The notes beneath the pieces are model-generated. The model was not told where the DNA came from and did not search any database. It worked only from the letters and a program-made list of their open reading frames with translations. Below are positions 1-8,572 of a stretch of DNA of 64,000 nt, one piece after another. A program made the position numbers and the translations under genes. The stretch's first letter is position 1, and every line of letters starts with the position of its first letter. This DNA comes from Neobacillus novalis NBRC 102450 (GTDB taxonomy: Bacteria; Bacillota; Bacilli; Bacillales; Cytobacillaceae), in NCBI RefSeq assembly GCF_001591805.1, contig NZ_BCVP01000016.1:214031-278030 (forward strand). The letters run 5' to 3'.

Positions 1-30
1 TTAAATAGACGGAGAGATTCCGTCTATTTA
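1..30. repeat. Perfect inverted repeat at the window edge
   Basis: Positions 2-13 and 19-30 are exact reverse complements (12-bp stem, 5-nt loop). No T-tract follows on the plus strand, so a terminator is possible only for a gene left of the window. Confidence 0.5.
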
Positions 31-70
31 CTCGAAAAATTCAAAAATGGGGGATTTTGCTTGGCATAAT

Positions 71-142
71 CGGAAAATCTCCCCTTATTTACCCCGAAAC
101 GAGCTCCAATCTGCATCTACCCGGAAAATCTCCGCTTATTTT
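71..142. repeat. Two copies of a short dispersed-type repeat; no gene in 31-327
   Basis: CGGAAAATCTCC followed by a TTATTT-rich tail occurs at 71-91 and again at 122-142, and a related GGGGGATTTTGC occurs near 50. I see no supported gene between 31 and 327; the open frames there lack ribosome binding sites. The copies look like members of a short intergenic repeat family. Confidence 0.35.
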
Positions 143-327
143 ACTTTTGCTGCTTGTGCGGCATGTATTTATATTGGAGAATTCAAACATGGAGCCGCGA
201 ATTGGTTTGGGAAAGAAAATAAATGATTTCTACTTCCAAGTCACCACCAACATTTTGGCATTTAAATTCAACATTTTCAAATGAAGATCTACATTCCCAT
301 TGAATAATATCTTAAGGAGAATAAAAC

Positions 328-895
328 ATGAATTTAGATATGATTTTTGGAGATTTCCCAGTATTGGAATCAGAGGATCTAGTATTAAGAAAAATCGAGG
401 ATGTACATTTACAGGAAGTATTTAATATCTACGATAACGAAATGTATTTGAATATTGTGGGATTATTCCTAAACATAACATTCAAACAGTAAATAAAATG
501 ATTGGCCATTTTGATAGGGATTACCACAAAAAAAAATAGAGGTAAGTGCGGGATTTTTCGGAAGAATCAAAGTAATAAATTAGTTGGAATTATTGAAGCT
601 ATGGATTTTAACCAAAAAGTCAATATGGTATTGGGTATGTTTTGGCAGAGGATAATTGGGGTAAGGGAATTGCAACTAGATCCGATTCTATCCTAGTAAA
701 ATTTTATTTGAGGAAGTTAATGTTAACAGAATTCAAGCAGAGGTCATGACTGCAAACAAAGTTTCAAAGAAAGTCCTCTTAAAAAACGGTTTTATGAAAG
801 AAGGATTGTTAAGACAAGCTTCTTCATGGTCTGGTAAAGGAGTAATCGATTTAGAAATATACGGCATCCTTAAAGCTGATTACACCAATAATTAA
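328..895 (+). pseudogene. Decayed GNAT (RimJ/RimL-type) N-acetyltransferase
   Basis: An intact start (AAGGAGA, then ATG) opens a protein beginning MNLDMIFGDFPVLESEDLVL, typical of RimJ/RimL-type acetyltransferases. The frame is lost near 450. Homology continues in another frame (YCGIIPKHNIQTV), shifts again at a nine-A run near 530-538, again near 630 (IGYVLAEDNWGKGIAT, the acetyl-CoA-binding motif), and again near 690, finishing with VNRIQAEVMTANKVSKKVLL and GFMKEGLLRQA to the stop. At least four indels are needed to restore about 189 residues, so it is a pseudogene and not one sequencing error. The original substrate cannot be inferred. Confidence 0.85.
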
Positions 896-1081
896 ATTAA
901 TATTAAATAGTGGACAGCAAGCTGTGATAATGAGCTTAAATGGTAATGGATTCTTTCAGGAGGGATGGATTGAATATTTAGCTGAGTGCAAACATACCAA
1001 GTAATATGTAATCAGTATTAAATCTAGATAATAACACATAATTCTATTATGAAAATTAATATGAAATAAAGGAGTATGTTC

Positions 1082-1657
1082 ATGCATTGGTATGAAAAGT
1101 TGAATCAATATTTTCCAGTTGAAGAGATGAAATCAAAAGAGCATATGGAAACTTTACTTAAAGAGCGTTCTGAAATCTATCATAAAGATGAAGGTCCCAA
1201 TCATGTTTTAATGTATGTGGAGCTCGACAATTTTGTTTTTATCGATTACCTTTTCGTTTCGAAGAATGCCCGCGGCCAGGGTCTTGGTCATAAACTTATG
1301 GAAAATATGAAAAGCAAGGGAAAACCGATCATTCTTGAAGTAGAACCAGTTAATTATGAGGACAGTGATACAGAAAAAAGGCTGCGTTATTATAAACGCG
1401 AAGGCTTTGAGCATGCGAAATCTATCGGGTACGAGAGAAGATCTCTTGCGACAAATGAGATTAATAAGATGGAAATCCTTTATTGGGCACCATATAATGA
1501 ATCGGAAGAAATGATATTTAAAGCCATGAAAAAAACCTATGATATGATTCACACCTATAAGGACAAACATTTCTATGGTGAATCCTATGAGCCAGTTGAT
1601 GATGTTCTGACCTTTAACGAAGAATCCCGGAATAGGAATATATTAGATAATCTTTAA
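1082..1657 (+). CDS. GNAT family N-acetyltransferase
   Basis: This 191-residue protein carries the acetyl-CoA pyrophosphate-binding motif RGQGLGHKLMEN at about residues 63-74, preceded by the strand FIDYLFVSKNA, as in GNAT acetyltransferases. A C-terminal extension of about 60 residues follows the fold. ATG at 1082 was chosen because AAAGGAG at 1068-1074 sits 7 nt before it; the ATG at 1076 would be only 1 nt away. It is a single gene following the decayed GNAT gene, with which it shares no obvious recent ancestry. The acceptor substrate is unknown. Confidence 0.8.
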   Translation: MHWYEKLNQYFPVEEMKSKEHMETLLKERSEIYHKDEGPNHVLMYVELDNFVFIDYLFVSKNARGQGLGHKLMENMKSKGKPIILEVEPVNYEDSDTEKRLRYYKREGFEHAKSIGYERRSLATNEINKMEILYWAPYNESEEMIFKAMKKTYDMIHTYKDKHFYGESYEPVDDVLTFNEESRNRNILDNL

Positions 1658-2099
1658 AGAAATTAACTAAATTCAAAAAAGGAGAAGCAGAGGTACATAA
1701 AAAGGTTAATATCAATTGGAATAAAACCCCATACCTATTCGCCTTTTTTTCAACACGGACAGTTTATGGAATAACACATTTAAGTTAAATTGGAAATTAA
1801 TATTAAAGTTTAAAAGAGATTGTGAAGGTTTGTACTTAAAAAAACTGTGGGAGTTGACGAAGCATAAGTGTTTTTGAATGAAATCCTATTTTAGTTATTC
1901 CATTAAAGGGCGCTATCCGTTATAAGGATTAGCGTCCTTTTTGCATGAAAAGGCCATATAGTTACGTTAATATAGGGATATTTAAGATGATTTAGAATGA
2001 GAAAAAAGAGTTTATACCGTAATTTAACTTATTCACACCTGGTGACAACTACACTGGTAATACACCTAGATACTTATTTAGATTTCACCTTGATCCTTA
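1658..2099. other. Intergenic region with one terminator
   Basis: I see no supported gene here. The only structured element is the hairpin at 1904-1942. Confidence 0.6.
1904..1942 (+). terminator. Rho-independent terminator-like hairpin
   Basis: AAAGGGCGCTATCC pairs with GGATTAGCGTCCTTT (one bulge, one wobble), followed by TTTT. It lies about 250 nt after the GNAT gene, with no other plus-strand gene between. Confidence 0.6.
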
Positions 2100-2486
2100 C
2101 TAGACTTCATTTCCAGTTTGGCCGCTATACTTGTGCTTATGAGGAGTGGATCCATTAATAGTTGTCGTTCCTTTAAACTCATGATAATGACCTCCAAAAG
2201 GAATTTCTATTGCGGGCCCAGTAATACCTTCAATTCGGTGTTCATGTCCATGATTAAAAGAAGTCATCGTAAAGTAACGATGAACATGTGGAACCCCACT
2301 TTGAGCCGGTTCAGTCCTACCTAGATAATCATGGCGATGATCAACATCAAAGGAAGTAAACCCACTAAATCCATGAATGTGAACCCGTCGACCGTCAAAA
2401 GAAGTCACGTAAAGAACATGGGAATGTTCTCCATTTAAACTCTTATCGTCTGACTCATAAATAAAACCAGTAATCGGGATTTGCAT
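2100..2486 (-). CDS. YmaF family His-rich protein
   Basis: The 128-residue protein is full of HxH pairs (HSHV, HIHG, HRHD, HVHR, HGHEH, HYHE, HKHK) spaced 15-20 residues apart, the pattern of the YmaF family, whose function is unknown. There is no signal peptide or membrane segment. The repeated HxH pairs suggest metal binding, which is inference. The start has a strong GGGGGAG ribosome binding site. A second YmaF-type gene lies at 57130 beside a cadmium/zinc efflux operon, which supports a metal link for at least that copy. Confidence 0.8.
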   Translation of the reverse strand: MQIPITGFIYESDDKSLNGEHSHVLYVTSFDGRRVHIHGFSGFTSFDVDHRHDYLGRTEPAQSGVPHVHRYFTMTSFNHGHEHRIEGITGPAIEIPFGGHYHEFKGTTTINGSTPHKHKYSGQTGNEV

Positions 2487-2671
2487 TTTAATCTCCCCCT
2501 CGAAAATTAATAATTCAATTTAAATGTATGAGGAACAAAGGTAAATAATGTGATCTTCTTAAGATGAATAGTTTCTATCATCTTCCTTGTAGTTAATGAT
2601 TGGTTTTAATTCAATAGGTGGGTTGGCTTTAACAGGTTGGAAACTTCAACAATCGGGCGTTTTGATTTAAT

Positions 2672-2718
2672 AAAAAGGAGAAAACATATTATACATATCT
2701 AATATGTTTTCTCCTTTA
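2672..2718. terminator. Long bidirectional terminator hairpin
   Basis: AAAGGAGAAAACATATTA pairs with TAATATGTTTTCTCCTTT around an 8-nt loop, with A and T runs on both sides. It ends the aldehyde dehydrogenase transcript on the minus strand. The rest of 2487-2786 shows nothing. Confidence 0.75.
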
Positions 2719-2786
2719 TTTTTATTGCTTTTTATAATGTTGGACTTGATAAGTTAACTTCGGTTAACCTTTTCTAATGGACATTG

Positions 2787-4157
2787 TTACTTCATAAAAA
2801 GCTTGATTTTTTTCAGTCCGTTCTTCACATTTGGGTAACGAAACGGGATATCAAATAAGGTCGTTTGTTTTAGAACGCTTTTTTGATGGGAGAACGTATC
2901 AATGTTGCCTTTTCCGTGATAAGCGCCAATCCCGCTGTTTCCAACACCGCCAAAAGGAAGGTAAGGGGAGGCAAAATGATAGACCGTGTCATTCACACAG
3001 CCGCCGCCAAAAGAGACGCTGTTTAGAACTTCTTGTTGTATAGTGTTATTTTCCGTAAAAATATAGAGGGCGAGCGGTTTCGGATGACGGTGAATTCCTT
3101 CTAGTACCTCTGAGAGTGCATCATATTCAAGCACAGGCAGAATCGGCCCGAAGATCTCGTCCTGCATAATCGGATCCTCCCAGGTGACATTTGTGAGGAC
3201 CGTCGGTTCTATCGTTAACTTTTCTTGATTTGCGCTGCCTCCCATATAAAGTTCCCCATTGTCGAGGAAGGAGCACAACCGCTGAAAATGTCGATCACTC
3301 ACGATCCTCGTGAAATCACCATTGTTTAACGGCTGCACCCCATACAATTCAATCGTTGTCTCCTTAAATTGTTGGAGGAATTGATCCTTAATGCTTTTAT
3401 GAAGATACAAATAATCCGGGGCAATGCAGGTTTGTCCGGCATTGGTGAATTTCCCCCAGGCAATCCGTTTGGCTGCCAGCTTTATATTGGCATCCTCATG
3501 AACGATACAAGGGCTTTTTCCGCCCAATTCTAATGTCACCGGGGTTAAATTTTTTGCTGCTGCTTCCATAACGACCTTTCCCACAGGGACGCTTCCTGTA
3601 AAAAAGATATAATCAAATTTTTCATTTAGCAGTGCTTGGCTTGTTTCTACGCCACCTTGGACTACAGAAATGTACTCTTCAGGGTATAAATCATGAATGA
3701 TTTTCCCTAATACTTCAGAGGTTTTCGGCGTTAATTCTGACGGCTTGATAACCCCGCAGTTACCAGCGGCAATGGCACCAATTAACGGGGCGATTGCCAA
3801 TTGAAAAGGATAATTCCAAGGAGCGATGATGAGCGCAACTCCGTATGGTTCCGAATAAATGTAGCTGCGGGAGCCAATATGCGTTAAGGGGGTTTTAACC
3901 TTTTTTGGCATTACCCAAGAACGTAAATGTTTAAGCGTAAATCGTAATTCCTCTAGAACAAAACCAATTTCAGATGTATACGCATCAAATTCAGATTTAT
4001 TTAAATCCGTCCTCAAGGCATCCATTAGCACTTGCTCATGATTTTTAATAGCGTTTCTCAATTTGTGAAGCGCTTCGAGTCGGTATGAAACATCTTTGGT
4101 CATTCCAGTTCGAAAAAAAGCCTTTTGCTGAGCAATTATGGAATCGTAATTATCCAT
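2787..4157 (-). CDS. Aldehyde dehydrogenase (YwdH/class 3 type)
   Basis: NAD(P)-dependent oxidation of aldehydes to acids. The 456-residue protein has the ALDH signatures IIAPWNYPFQL, the FFTGSVPVGK cofactor loop, LELGGKSP with the general-base Glu, and NAGQTCIAPDY with the catalytic Cys. Its C-terminal hydrophobic/basic stretch and length match class 3 enzymes and B. subtilis YwdH. I start at ATG 4157: AAGGTGG lies about 10 nt upstream, while the GTG at 4169 overlaps that ribosome binding site. It follows the alcohol dehydrogenase by 24 nt, forming a likely alcohol-to-aldehyde-to-acid operon. Substrate chain length is unknown. Confidence 0.88.
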   Translation of the reverse strand: MDNYDSIIAQQKAFFRTGMTKDVSYRLEALHKLRNAIKNHEQVLMDALRTDLNKSEFDAYTSEIGFVLEELRFTLKHLRSWVMPKKVKTPLTHIGSRSYIYSEPYGVALIIAPWNYPFQLAIAPLIGAIAAGNCGVIKPSELTPKTSEVLGKIIHDLYPEEYISVVQGGVETSQALLNEKFDYIFFTGSVPVGKVVMEAAAKNLTPVTLELGGKSPCIVHEDANIKLAAKRIAWGKFTNAGQTCIAPDYLYLHKSIKDQFLQQFKETTIELYGVQPLNNGDFTRIVSDRHFQRLCSFLDNGELYMGGSANQEKLTIEPTVLTNVTWEDPIMQDEIFGPILPVLEYDALSEVLEGIHRHPKPLALYIFTENNTIQQEVLNSVSFGGGCVNDTVYHFASPYLPFGGVGNSGIGAYHGKGNIDTFSHQKSVLKQTTLFDIPFRYPNVKNGLKKIKLFMK

Positions 4158-4181
4158 TTTTTTAACCACCTTAGATCCCAG

Positions 4182-5381
4182 TTATTCTTTTATTAATTGG
4201 TAAAGAGTAAATATATCATCCTTATTTAATATCCTTGGAACAGGATATAATGGGTTTGCTTCTTTTAATGCCCTTTCAACCATTACTGGTATATCACGTT
4301 CGACAATCCCACTTACTTTTTTCGGAATCGCCATACTATCATTAAGCTTCTTGATCGCTTCGATAAACCTCACTGCCTTTTGCTCGGTAGTATCGGCGGG
4401 ATCAACAATACCAACTAATTCTGCCAGCTCGGCTAAAGGTTTGTGAACGGACTCGCCGTAATACTCCAAGACATAAGGGAGGATAATCGCATTTGCCAGT
4501 CCATGAGGAACGGAATAAAATCCACCAAGGGTATGAGCAATTGCATGTATATAACCAACATAGGCCCGAGTGAATGCCATTCCCGCTAAATAAGCAGCTT
4601 TTTGCATATTAGCCCGTGCCTGGATGTTCGTACCGTTTGAATAGGACTCATAGAGATTTTCAAAGATTAATTTCACCGCATCTAAACTGTATTGCTTGGT
4701 TTCCTTCGTGTTACTTCTGCCAATGTATGCTTCAACTGCATGTGTTAAAGCGTCAATTCCTGTTGCTGCCGTAATATGGGGGGGAAGATTAACGATAAGT
4801 AATGGATCAAGAACAGCGTAATGTGGAATAAGCGATGTGTCCATTATGGCATATTTTTCATGTGTCTCGCTATTAGAAACAACCGCAGCTAAGGTTGCCT
4901 CACTGCCTGTTCCGGCTGTGGTGGGAATCGCAAATAGGGGAGGCATTTTTTTCAACACCTTCAATACACCCTTCATTTGCGGAATGCTCTTATTTGGTCT
5001 TGCTGCCCGGGCACCGACACCTTTAGCGCAATCCATTGGCGATCCACCGCCGAAGGCAACGATTCCCTTACAATTATTTGCCGTGTACATTTGAAAGGCT
5101 TCCTCAATATTATCGATAGTTGGATTTGGGACGGTTTTGTCGTAAATGAAGTAGTCAATTTCTTCAACACGCAGATTCTTTAAAAATTCGTCCATAAGTC
5201 CAACAGATACAATTCCTTGGTCGGTAACGATTAAAACGCTTTCAATTTTATTTCGTTTTATAAGCTTCGGCAATTCTTTTAAACTATTTTCTCCCACTAA
5301 GAGCTCCGGTTCCCGCCAAGGCATGAAGGAGGAAGCAATTTTCATCACTCCTTGAAAAGACCTGCAATACACCTTATACAT
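4182..5381 (-). CDS. Iron-containing (group III) alcohol dehydrogenase
   Basis: Interconverts alcohols and aldehydes with NAD(P). The 399 residues show the NAD-binding GGGSPMDCAKG loop (about residue 111) and the Fe-ADH metal site: Asp and His in DALTHAVEAYIG and the two His of HAIAHTLGGFYSVPHG. There is no fused aldehyde dehydrogenase domain. It is first in an operon with the aldehyde dehydrogenase. The chosen ATG has GTGAGG 7-8 nt upstream. An internal ATG after AAGGAGTG is possible but leaves only 2 nt of spacing. Confidence 0.9.
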   Translation of the reverse strand: MYKVYCRSFQGVMKIASSFMPWREPELLVGENSLKELPKLIKRNKIESVLIVTDQGIVSVGLMDEFLKNLRVEEIDYFIYDKTVPNPTIDNIEEAFQMYTANNCKGIVAFGGGSPMDCAKGVGARAARPNKSIPQMKGVLKVLKKMPPLFAIPTTAGTGSEATLAAVVSNSETHEKYAIMDTSLIPHYAVLDPLLIVNLPPHITAATGIDALTHAVEAYIGRSNTKETKQYSLDAVKLIFENLYESYSNGTNIQARANMQKAAYLAGMAFTRAYVGYIHAIAHTLGGFYSVPHGLANAIILPYVLEYYGESVHKPLAELAELVGIVDPADTTEQKAVRFIEAIKKLNDSMAIPKKVSGIVERDIPVMVERALKEANPLYPVPRILNKDDIFTLYQLIKE

Positions 5382-5459
5382 AACATAACCTCACTTTTTT
5401 TAAAAAAATGAATGTAACTTTATTGCAGTCTACGAAGTTTAAAAACTAACAACAGGATA

Positions 5460-5508
5460 CCCAAAAGACCCAAAAAGAGGGGAGTTGAAACCCAAAAAGC
5501 CCAAAAAC
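5460..5508. repeat. Paired direct repeats downstream of the adh promoter, operator candidate
   Basis: CCCAAAA(A)G occurs four times, starting at 5460, 5469, 5491 and 5500, as two tandem pairs of 9-bp period whose first copies are 31 bp apart. On the transcribed strand this reads CTTTTTGGG. The array lies just inside the predicted transcript of the adh-aldehyde dehydrogenase operon. Confidence 0.5.
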
Positions 5509-5518
5509 CTATAATACT

Positions 5519-5548
5519 TTTATAGCGCATTTATTTTGGAGATGTCAA
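5519..5548 (-). promoter_or_regulatory. Sigma-A promoter of the adh-aldehyde dehydrogenase operon
   Basis: TTGACA (5548-5543), an 18-nt spacer and TATAAA (5524-5519) point towards the dehydrogenases. Transcription should start near 5512, immediately before the repeat array. Confidence 0.6.
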
Positions 5549-5609
5549 GTATAATGTTGTGAAAATAATAAATATTCGGAAAATAAAGGTTATCTTACAT
5601 TTGAATTAA

Positions 5610-5647
5610 ATAAAATAAAAGCCACCCAAATATATTTAAGGCTGGCT
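5610..5647 (-). terminator. Weak terminator of the wHTH regulator transcript
   Basis: On the minus strand AGCCAGCC pairs imperfectly with GGGTGGCT, followed by TTTTATTTT. Confidence 0.4.
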
Positions 5648-5655
5648 AAGAATTG

Positions 5656-6330
5656 TTAACTTTGTTTAATGAACTCGATTAATAGGTCCAATTCAACTGA
5701 ATCTAGTTGATTTACATTATCAAAAAACTGCTTTACCAAGGTGATCATTTCAGGGCTTAATCCCTCACGAACAGACTGAATAATCATTCCGACAACAGCA
5801 CCAACAAACACTGAAAGCTGTACCTTTGATTCCTCTGATGAGTTCACAACATTAACAGTTAAATCCTTTAAAGCATCCCCCAGGCTATTCAAAAATAAAA
5901 TGAGCACGCAAAGGAAGTAGGCACAGAATTTAAGCTTAACATCGACGGTTTTCATTAACTCCAAAATAGTATCGATTGCATCCATCAACGGGAGATCTTG
6001 CTGGTTTTCAATTAAGTCTGTTACCTCGTTAAGAATCATTTCCCATTCTTCTGTATTTAAAATTTCTCTTCTTTCTTTTTGGAACAGATGACCAGCCAGA
6101 TCTGTAGGGGAGAAGACGACAACGGAACGTCCTGTTTCATTTTCATTGGCAGTATACGTTCTTTTTAAAAGTCCTTGGCTTTCCAGGGTTTTCAACACAT
6201 CATAGGCAGTCCATTTACTCACACCAATCGCTTCAGCCACGTCCGAATAATGGACAGGAAGATTAGTCGTCTGATATTGACGGTAAATCTGGTCTAAGAA
6301 TTCCCGTCTTCTTTTTGTCAAAGAGATCAT
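5656..6330 (-). CDS. Winged-helix transcriptional regulator
   Basis: Residues 1-75 form a winged HTH (LTKRRREFLDQIY ... YSDVAEAIGVSKWTAYDVLKTLESQGLLKRTY). The remaining 150 residues are predicted helical, with one very hydrophobic helix (FCAYFLCVLILFLNSLG), perhaps for dimerization or membrane contact. I do not recognise the ligand or targets. ATG 6330 is preferred over GTG 6342 because GGGTGGTGG lies 5 nt before it. The upstream small gene stops 15 nt earlier, so the ribosome binding site lies across that junction and translation may be coupled. Confidence 0.65.
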   Translation of the reverse strand: MISLTKRRREFLDQIYRQYQTTNLPVHYSDVAEAIGVSKWTAYDVLKTLESQGLLKRTYTANENETGRSVVVFSPTDLAGHLFQKERREILNTEEWEMILNEVTDLIENQQDLPLMDAIDTILELMKTVDVKLKFCAYFLCVLILFLNSLGDALKDLTVNVVNSSEESKVQLSVFVGAVVGMIIQSVREGLSPEMITLVKQFFDNVNQLDSVELDLLIEFIKQS

Positions 6331-6345
6331 AGCAGCCACCACCCA

Positions 6346-6609
6346 TTAGCGTTGTTTTGGAAGTGATTTTACATAATCTTGAACCATCTCAACTGTAACG
6401 TTTTTTCTTATTGGGATAAATCGTAAGTTTAGTTTATTCATTTTATTTGTGACCTCATTAATTTTTTCGGTCGAGAAGGGGTTACCTTGCTTGCATAACT
6501 CAACTGCTTCTTCAATATAGCTTTCACGCTGTTGATCCAGCGATAGAAACAATTGGTATGTTTTGTTCTGATTAGCAGCATGTTTGATTAAATCTTTATG
6601 TACACTCAT
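6346..6609 (-). CDS. Small cytosolic protein, DUF2533/YpbS-like
   Basis: An 87-residue helical protein (MSVHKDLIKHAANQNKTY ... LDQQRESYIEEAVELC ... FSTEKINEVTNKMNKL). The pattern recalls the DUF2533 family (B. subtilis YpbS), function unknown; this is from memory. ATG 6609 is preferred to the longer frame because TAGGAGTGAGATC precedes it. It is co-transcribed with the downstream winged-helix regulator. Confidence 0.65.
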   Translation of the reverse strand: MSVHKDLIKHAANQNKTYQLFLSLDQQRESYIEEAVELCKQGNPFSTEKINEVTNKMNKLNLRFIPIRKNVTVEMVQDYVKSLPKQR

Positions 6610-6791
6610 GATCTCACTCCTAAAATAGTTGACTTTATTAATCATACCATAGTTTCGAAAAAGAGGGATTTCCAAATTTTTAAAAAATAAAAATGAAAGG
6701 AAGTAGACTTAATTGAATATCTTAACAAAGTGATTTTTAGGTGTTTTATAGATTATAATATGATTCAAAGAGTTTATTTTTAAAAAAGGGG

Positions 6792-7454
6792 TTGTTAATT
6801 ATTAAAGCAGTTATTTTTGATTTTGATGGTACACTTGCTGATACATTGCCTGTATGTTTTTATGCATTTCAAGCTGTCTTCAAGGAATTTGATAACCTTG
6901 AAATTACCTCAGAAGAAATAAAGGCTATGTTCGGTCCATCTGAAACTGGAATTATCAGGGGAAATCTATTAAATAAAAACTCTGATAAAGCAATTGAGTT
7001 ATATTATGAAAAATATAGTGAAAAGCACCTAGAGGTAGTTCCAGATAATGAGGAAATAAATGACTTACTTCTGAACCTAAAAAGTGCTGGATACAAATTA
7101 GGAATAGTGACTGGAAAAGCTCGCAGAAGCCTGGATATTTCTTTAAGATGCCTTAATATGAATGACTTATTTGATGTCATTGTTACTGGTGATGACGTTG
7201 ATATTCCAAAACCTCATCCGGAGGGAATAAATAAAGCATTAACACAGCTAAACATAGAAAGCAGCGAAGCAATTTTTCTTGGGGACAGCGATGCGGATAT
7301 TCTGGCAGGTAAACAAGCAAACATACATACAATCGGAGTGCAGTGGTTGCCGAATTTTCAGTCACTTGAATTTAGTGTGCAACCAAATCAAATTTTTAGT
7401 AGCATAAATGAATTCAAACAATCATTCACAAAAATAACCGAAGTTTTTTTGTGA
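6792..7454 (+). CDS. HAD superfamily hydrolase (phosphoglycolate phosphatase/PpaX-like)
   Basis: Cytosolic phosphatase. Motif I DFDGTLAD holds the nucleophile and acid/base Asp near the N-terminus, motif II is IVTGKA, and motifs III/IV are KPHPEG and LGDSDADILAG. The helical cap between motifs I and II is C1-type, as in PpaX and Gph. Substrate unknown. The start is odd: there is no ATG. TTG at 6792 directly abuts the ribosome binding site AAAAAAGGGG, whereas ATT at 6798 has ideal spacing and would give the typical N-terminus (M/I)IKAVIFDFDG. The downstream redoxin gene begins 29 nt later. Confidence 0.85.
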   Translation: MLIIKAVIFDFDGTLADTLPVCFYAFQAVFKEFDNLEITSEEIKAMFGPSETGIIRGNLLNKNSDKAIELYYEKYSEKHLEVVPDNEEINDLLLNLKSAGYKLGIVTGKARRSLDISLRCLNMNDLFDVIVTGDDVDIPKPHPEGINKALTQLNIESSEAIFLGDSDADILAGKQANIHTIGVQWLPNFQSLEFSVQPNQIFSSINEFKQSFTKITEVFL

Positions 7455-7483
7455 TAAAATAGTGGAAAGAATAATTTGCGAAG

Positions 7484-8386
7484 GTGGGAGCGAATATCGA
7501 CGTTATCCAAATTGGTTCTTTCACTATCATGATGAGATGGGTTATTCTCGGAATTGCTATTGTGGTGGGATTTACTTTTCTAAAGATCTGGCTGCTTCGT
7601 TCGCAAAGTAAAGATCTAGGTAAAAAAATATTCGATACAGTAGTAAATAGTGTTTTTTGGGGCTTTCTAATCTGGAAAGGCAGTTTATTGCTGCTAGAGC
7701 CAAAATTAGTTATTGATAGTCCCTTGTCGTTATTGTATTTTACTGGAGGGACTAAGGGATTAATTTTAGGGATAATTGGAGCAATCATTTACTTCTTTTT
7801 TAAAGCAAGGAAGCTAAAGTTAACTAACTTTATGATCCTGCAGCCCACTCTTATTTTTTTGTTTGCTGTTATGAGTGGGTATTTTTTATTGAACCTTGTT
7901 TTAACTGAAAAACATCCGAAAGTAAGTCCATCAAGCACAATGCAAGCTGGAAAAATTGGACTTGAAGAAGGAAATAACGCGCCTGATTTTCAATTAATGA
8001 CGATTGACAGCACAGAAATCAAACTGTCTGGTATGAGAGGAAAAAAGGTTATTTTAAATTTTTGGGCAACCTGGTGTCCGCCATGTAAAGCTGAGATCCC
8101 GCACATGCAGGATTTTTATGCGACCCAGGATAAAAATAAGGTAGAACTACTTGCGATAAATCTGACTTCAACAGAAAAAAATACACAAACCGTTAAGAAA
8201 TTCGTAAAAGAACGTAATTTAACTTTTCCAATTTTATTCGATCAAGATGGTGACATTGGCAGCCGATTTCAAGCGATTACAATTCCAACAAGTTATCTGA
8301 TTGATTCTAAAGGTATTGTCCGCAAGAAAATAGTAGGGCCGATGGATAAAGATATGATGAAACAATTAATAGAAAATGTTGATTGA
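7484..8386 (+). CDS. Membrane-anchored TlpA/ResA-like thioredoxin with polytopic N-terminal domain
   Basis: About 140 N-terminal residues hold four hydrophobic segments (near residues 16-35, 52-70, 80-105, 117-140). A TlpA/ResA redoxin domain follows from about residue 158, with FWATWCPPCKAEIPHM (active Cys near 198 and 201) and the cis-Pro loop TIPTSYLID. The redox site should face outward and act in extracytoplasmic disulfide exchange; the partner is unknown. Start is uncertain: GTG 7484 has only GAAG upstream, and ATG 7529 lacks a good site. A terminator follows at 8427. Confidence 0.78.
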   Translation: MGANIDVIQIGSFTIMMRWVILGIAIVVGFTFLKIWLLRSQSKDLGKKIFDTVVNSVFWGFLIWKGSLLLLEPKLVIDSPLSLLYFTGGTKGLILGIIGAIIYFFFKARKLKLTNFMILQPTLIFLFAVMSGYFLLNLVLTEKHPKVSPSSTMQAGKIGLEEGNNAPDFQLMTIDSTEIKLSGMRGKKVILNFWATWCPPCKAEIPHMQDFYATQDKNKVELLAINLTSTEKNTQTVKKFVKERNLTFPILFDQDGDIGSRFQAITIPTSYLIDSKGIVRKKIVGPMDKDMMKQLIENVD

Positions 8387-8426
8387 TAGGTGAGAAGGTA
8401 GCTGCCATTTTTGCTGGCTATATATT

Positions 8427-8456
8427 AAAGAGGTTGGACTTTCCAATCTCTTTTTA
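8427..8456 (+). terminator. Terminator of the HAD-redoxin unit
   Basis: AAAGAGGTTGGA pairs with TCCAATCTCTTT around a short loop, followed by a T-run. Confidence 0.75.
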
Positions 8457-8572
8457 TATTCCCAAAGCGTACATTTTTTCATCTGTTGGAACAGAACATT
8501 AGAAATATTTCTGAAAAAATGGAGAAAAATAAAATGGAGACACGGAAAGGTCCAATTAACTGGGGGTACATC

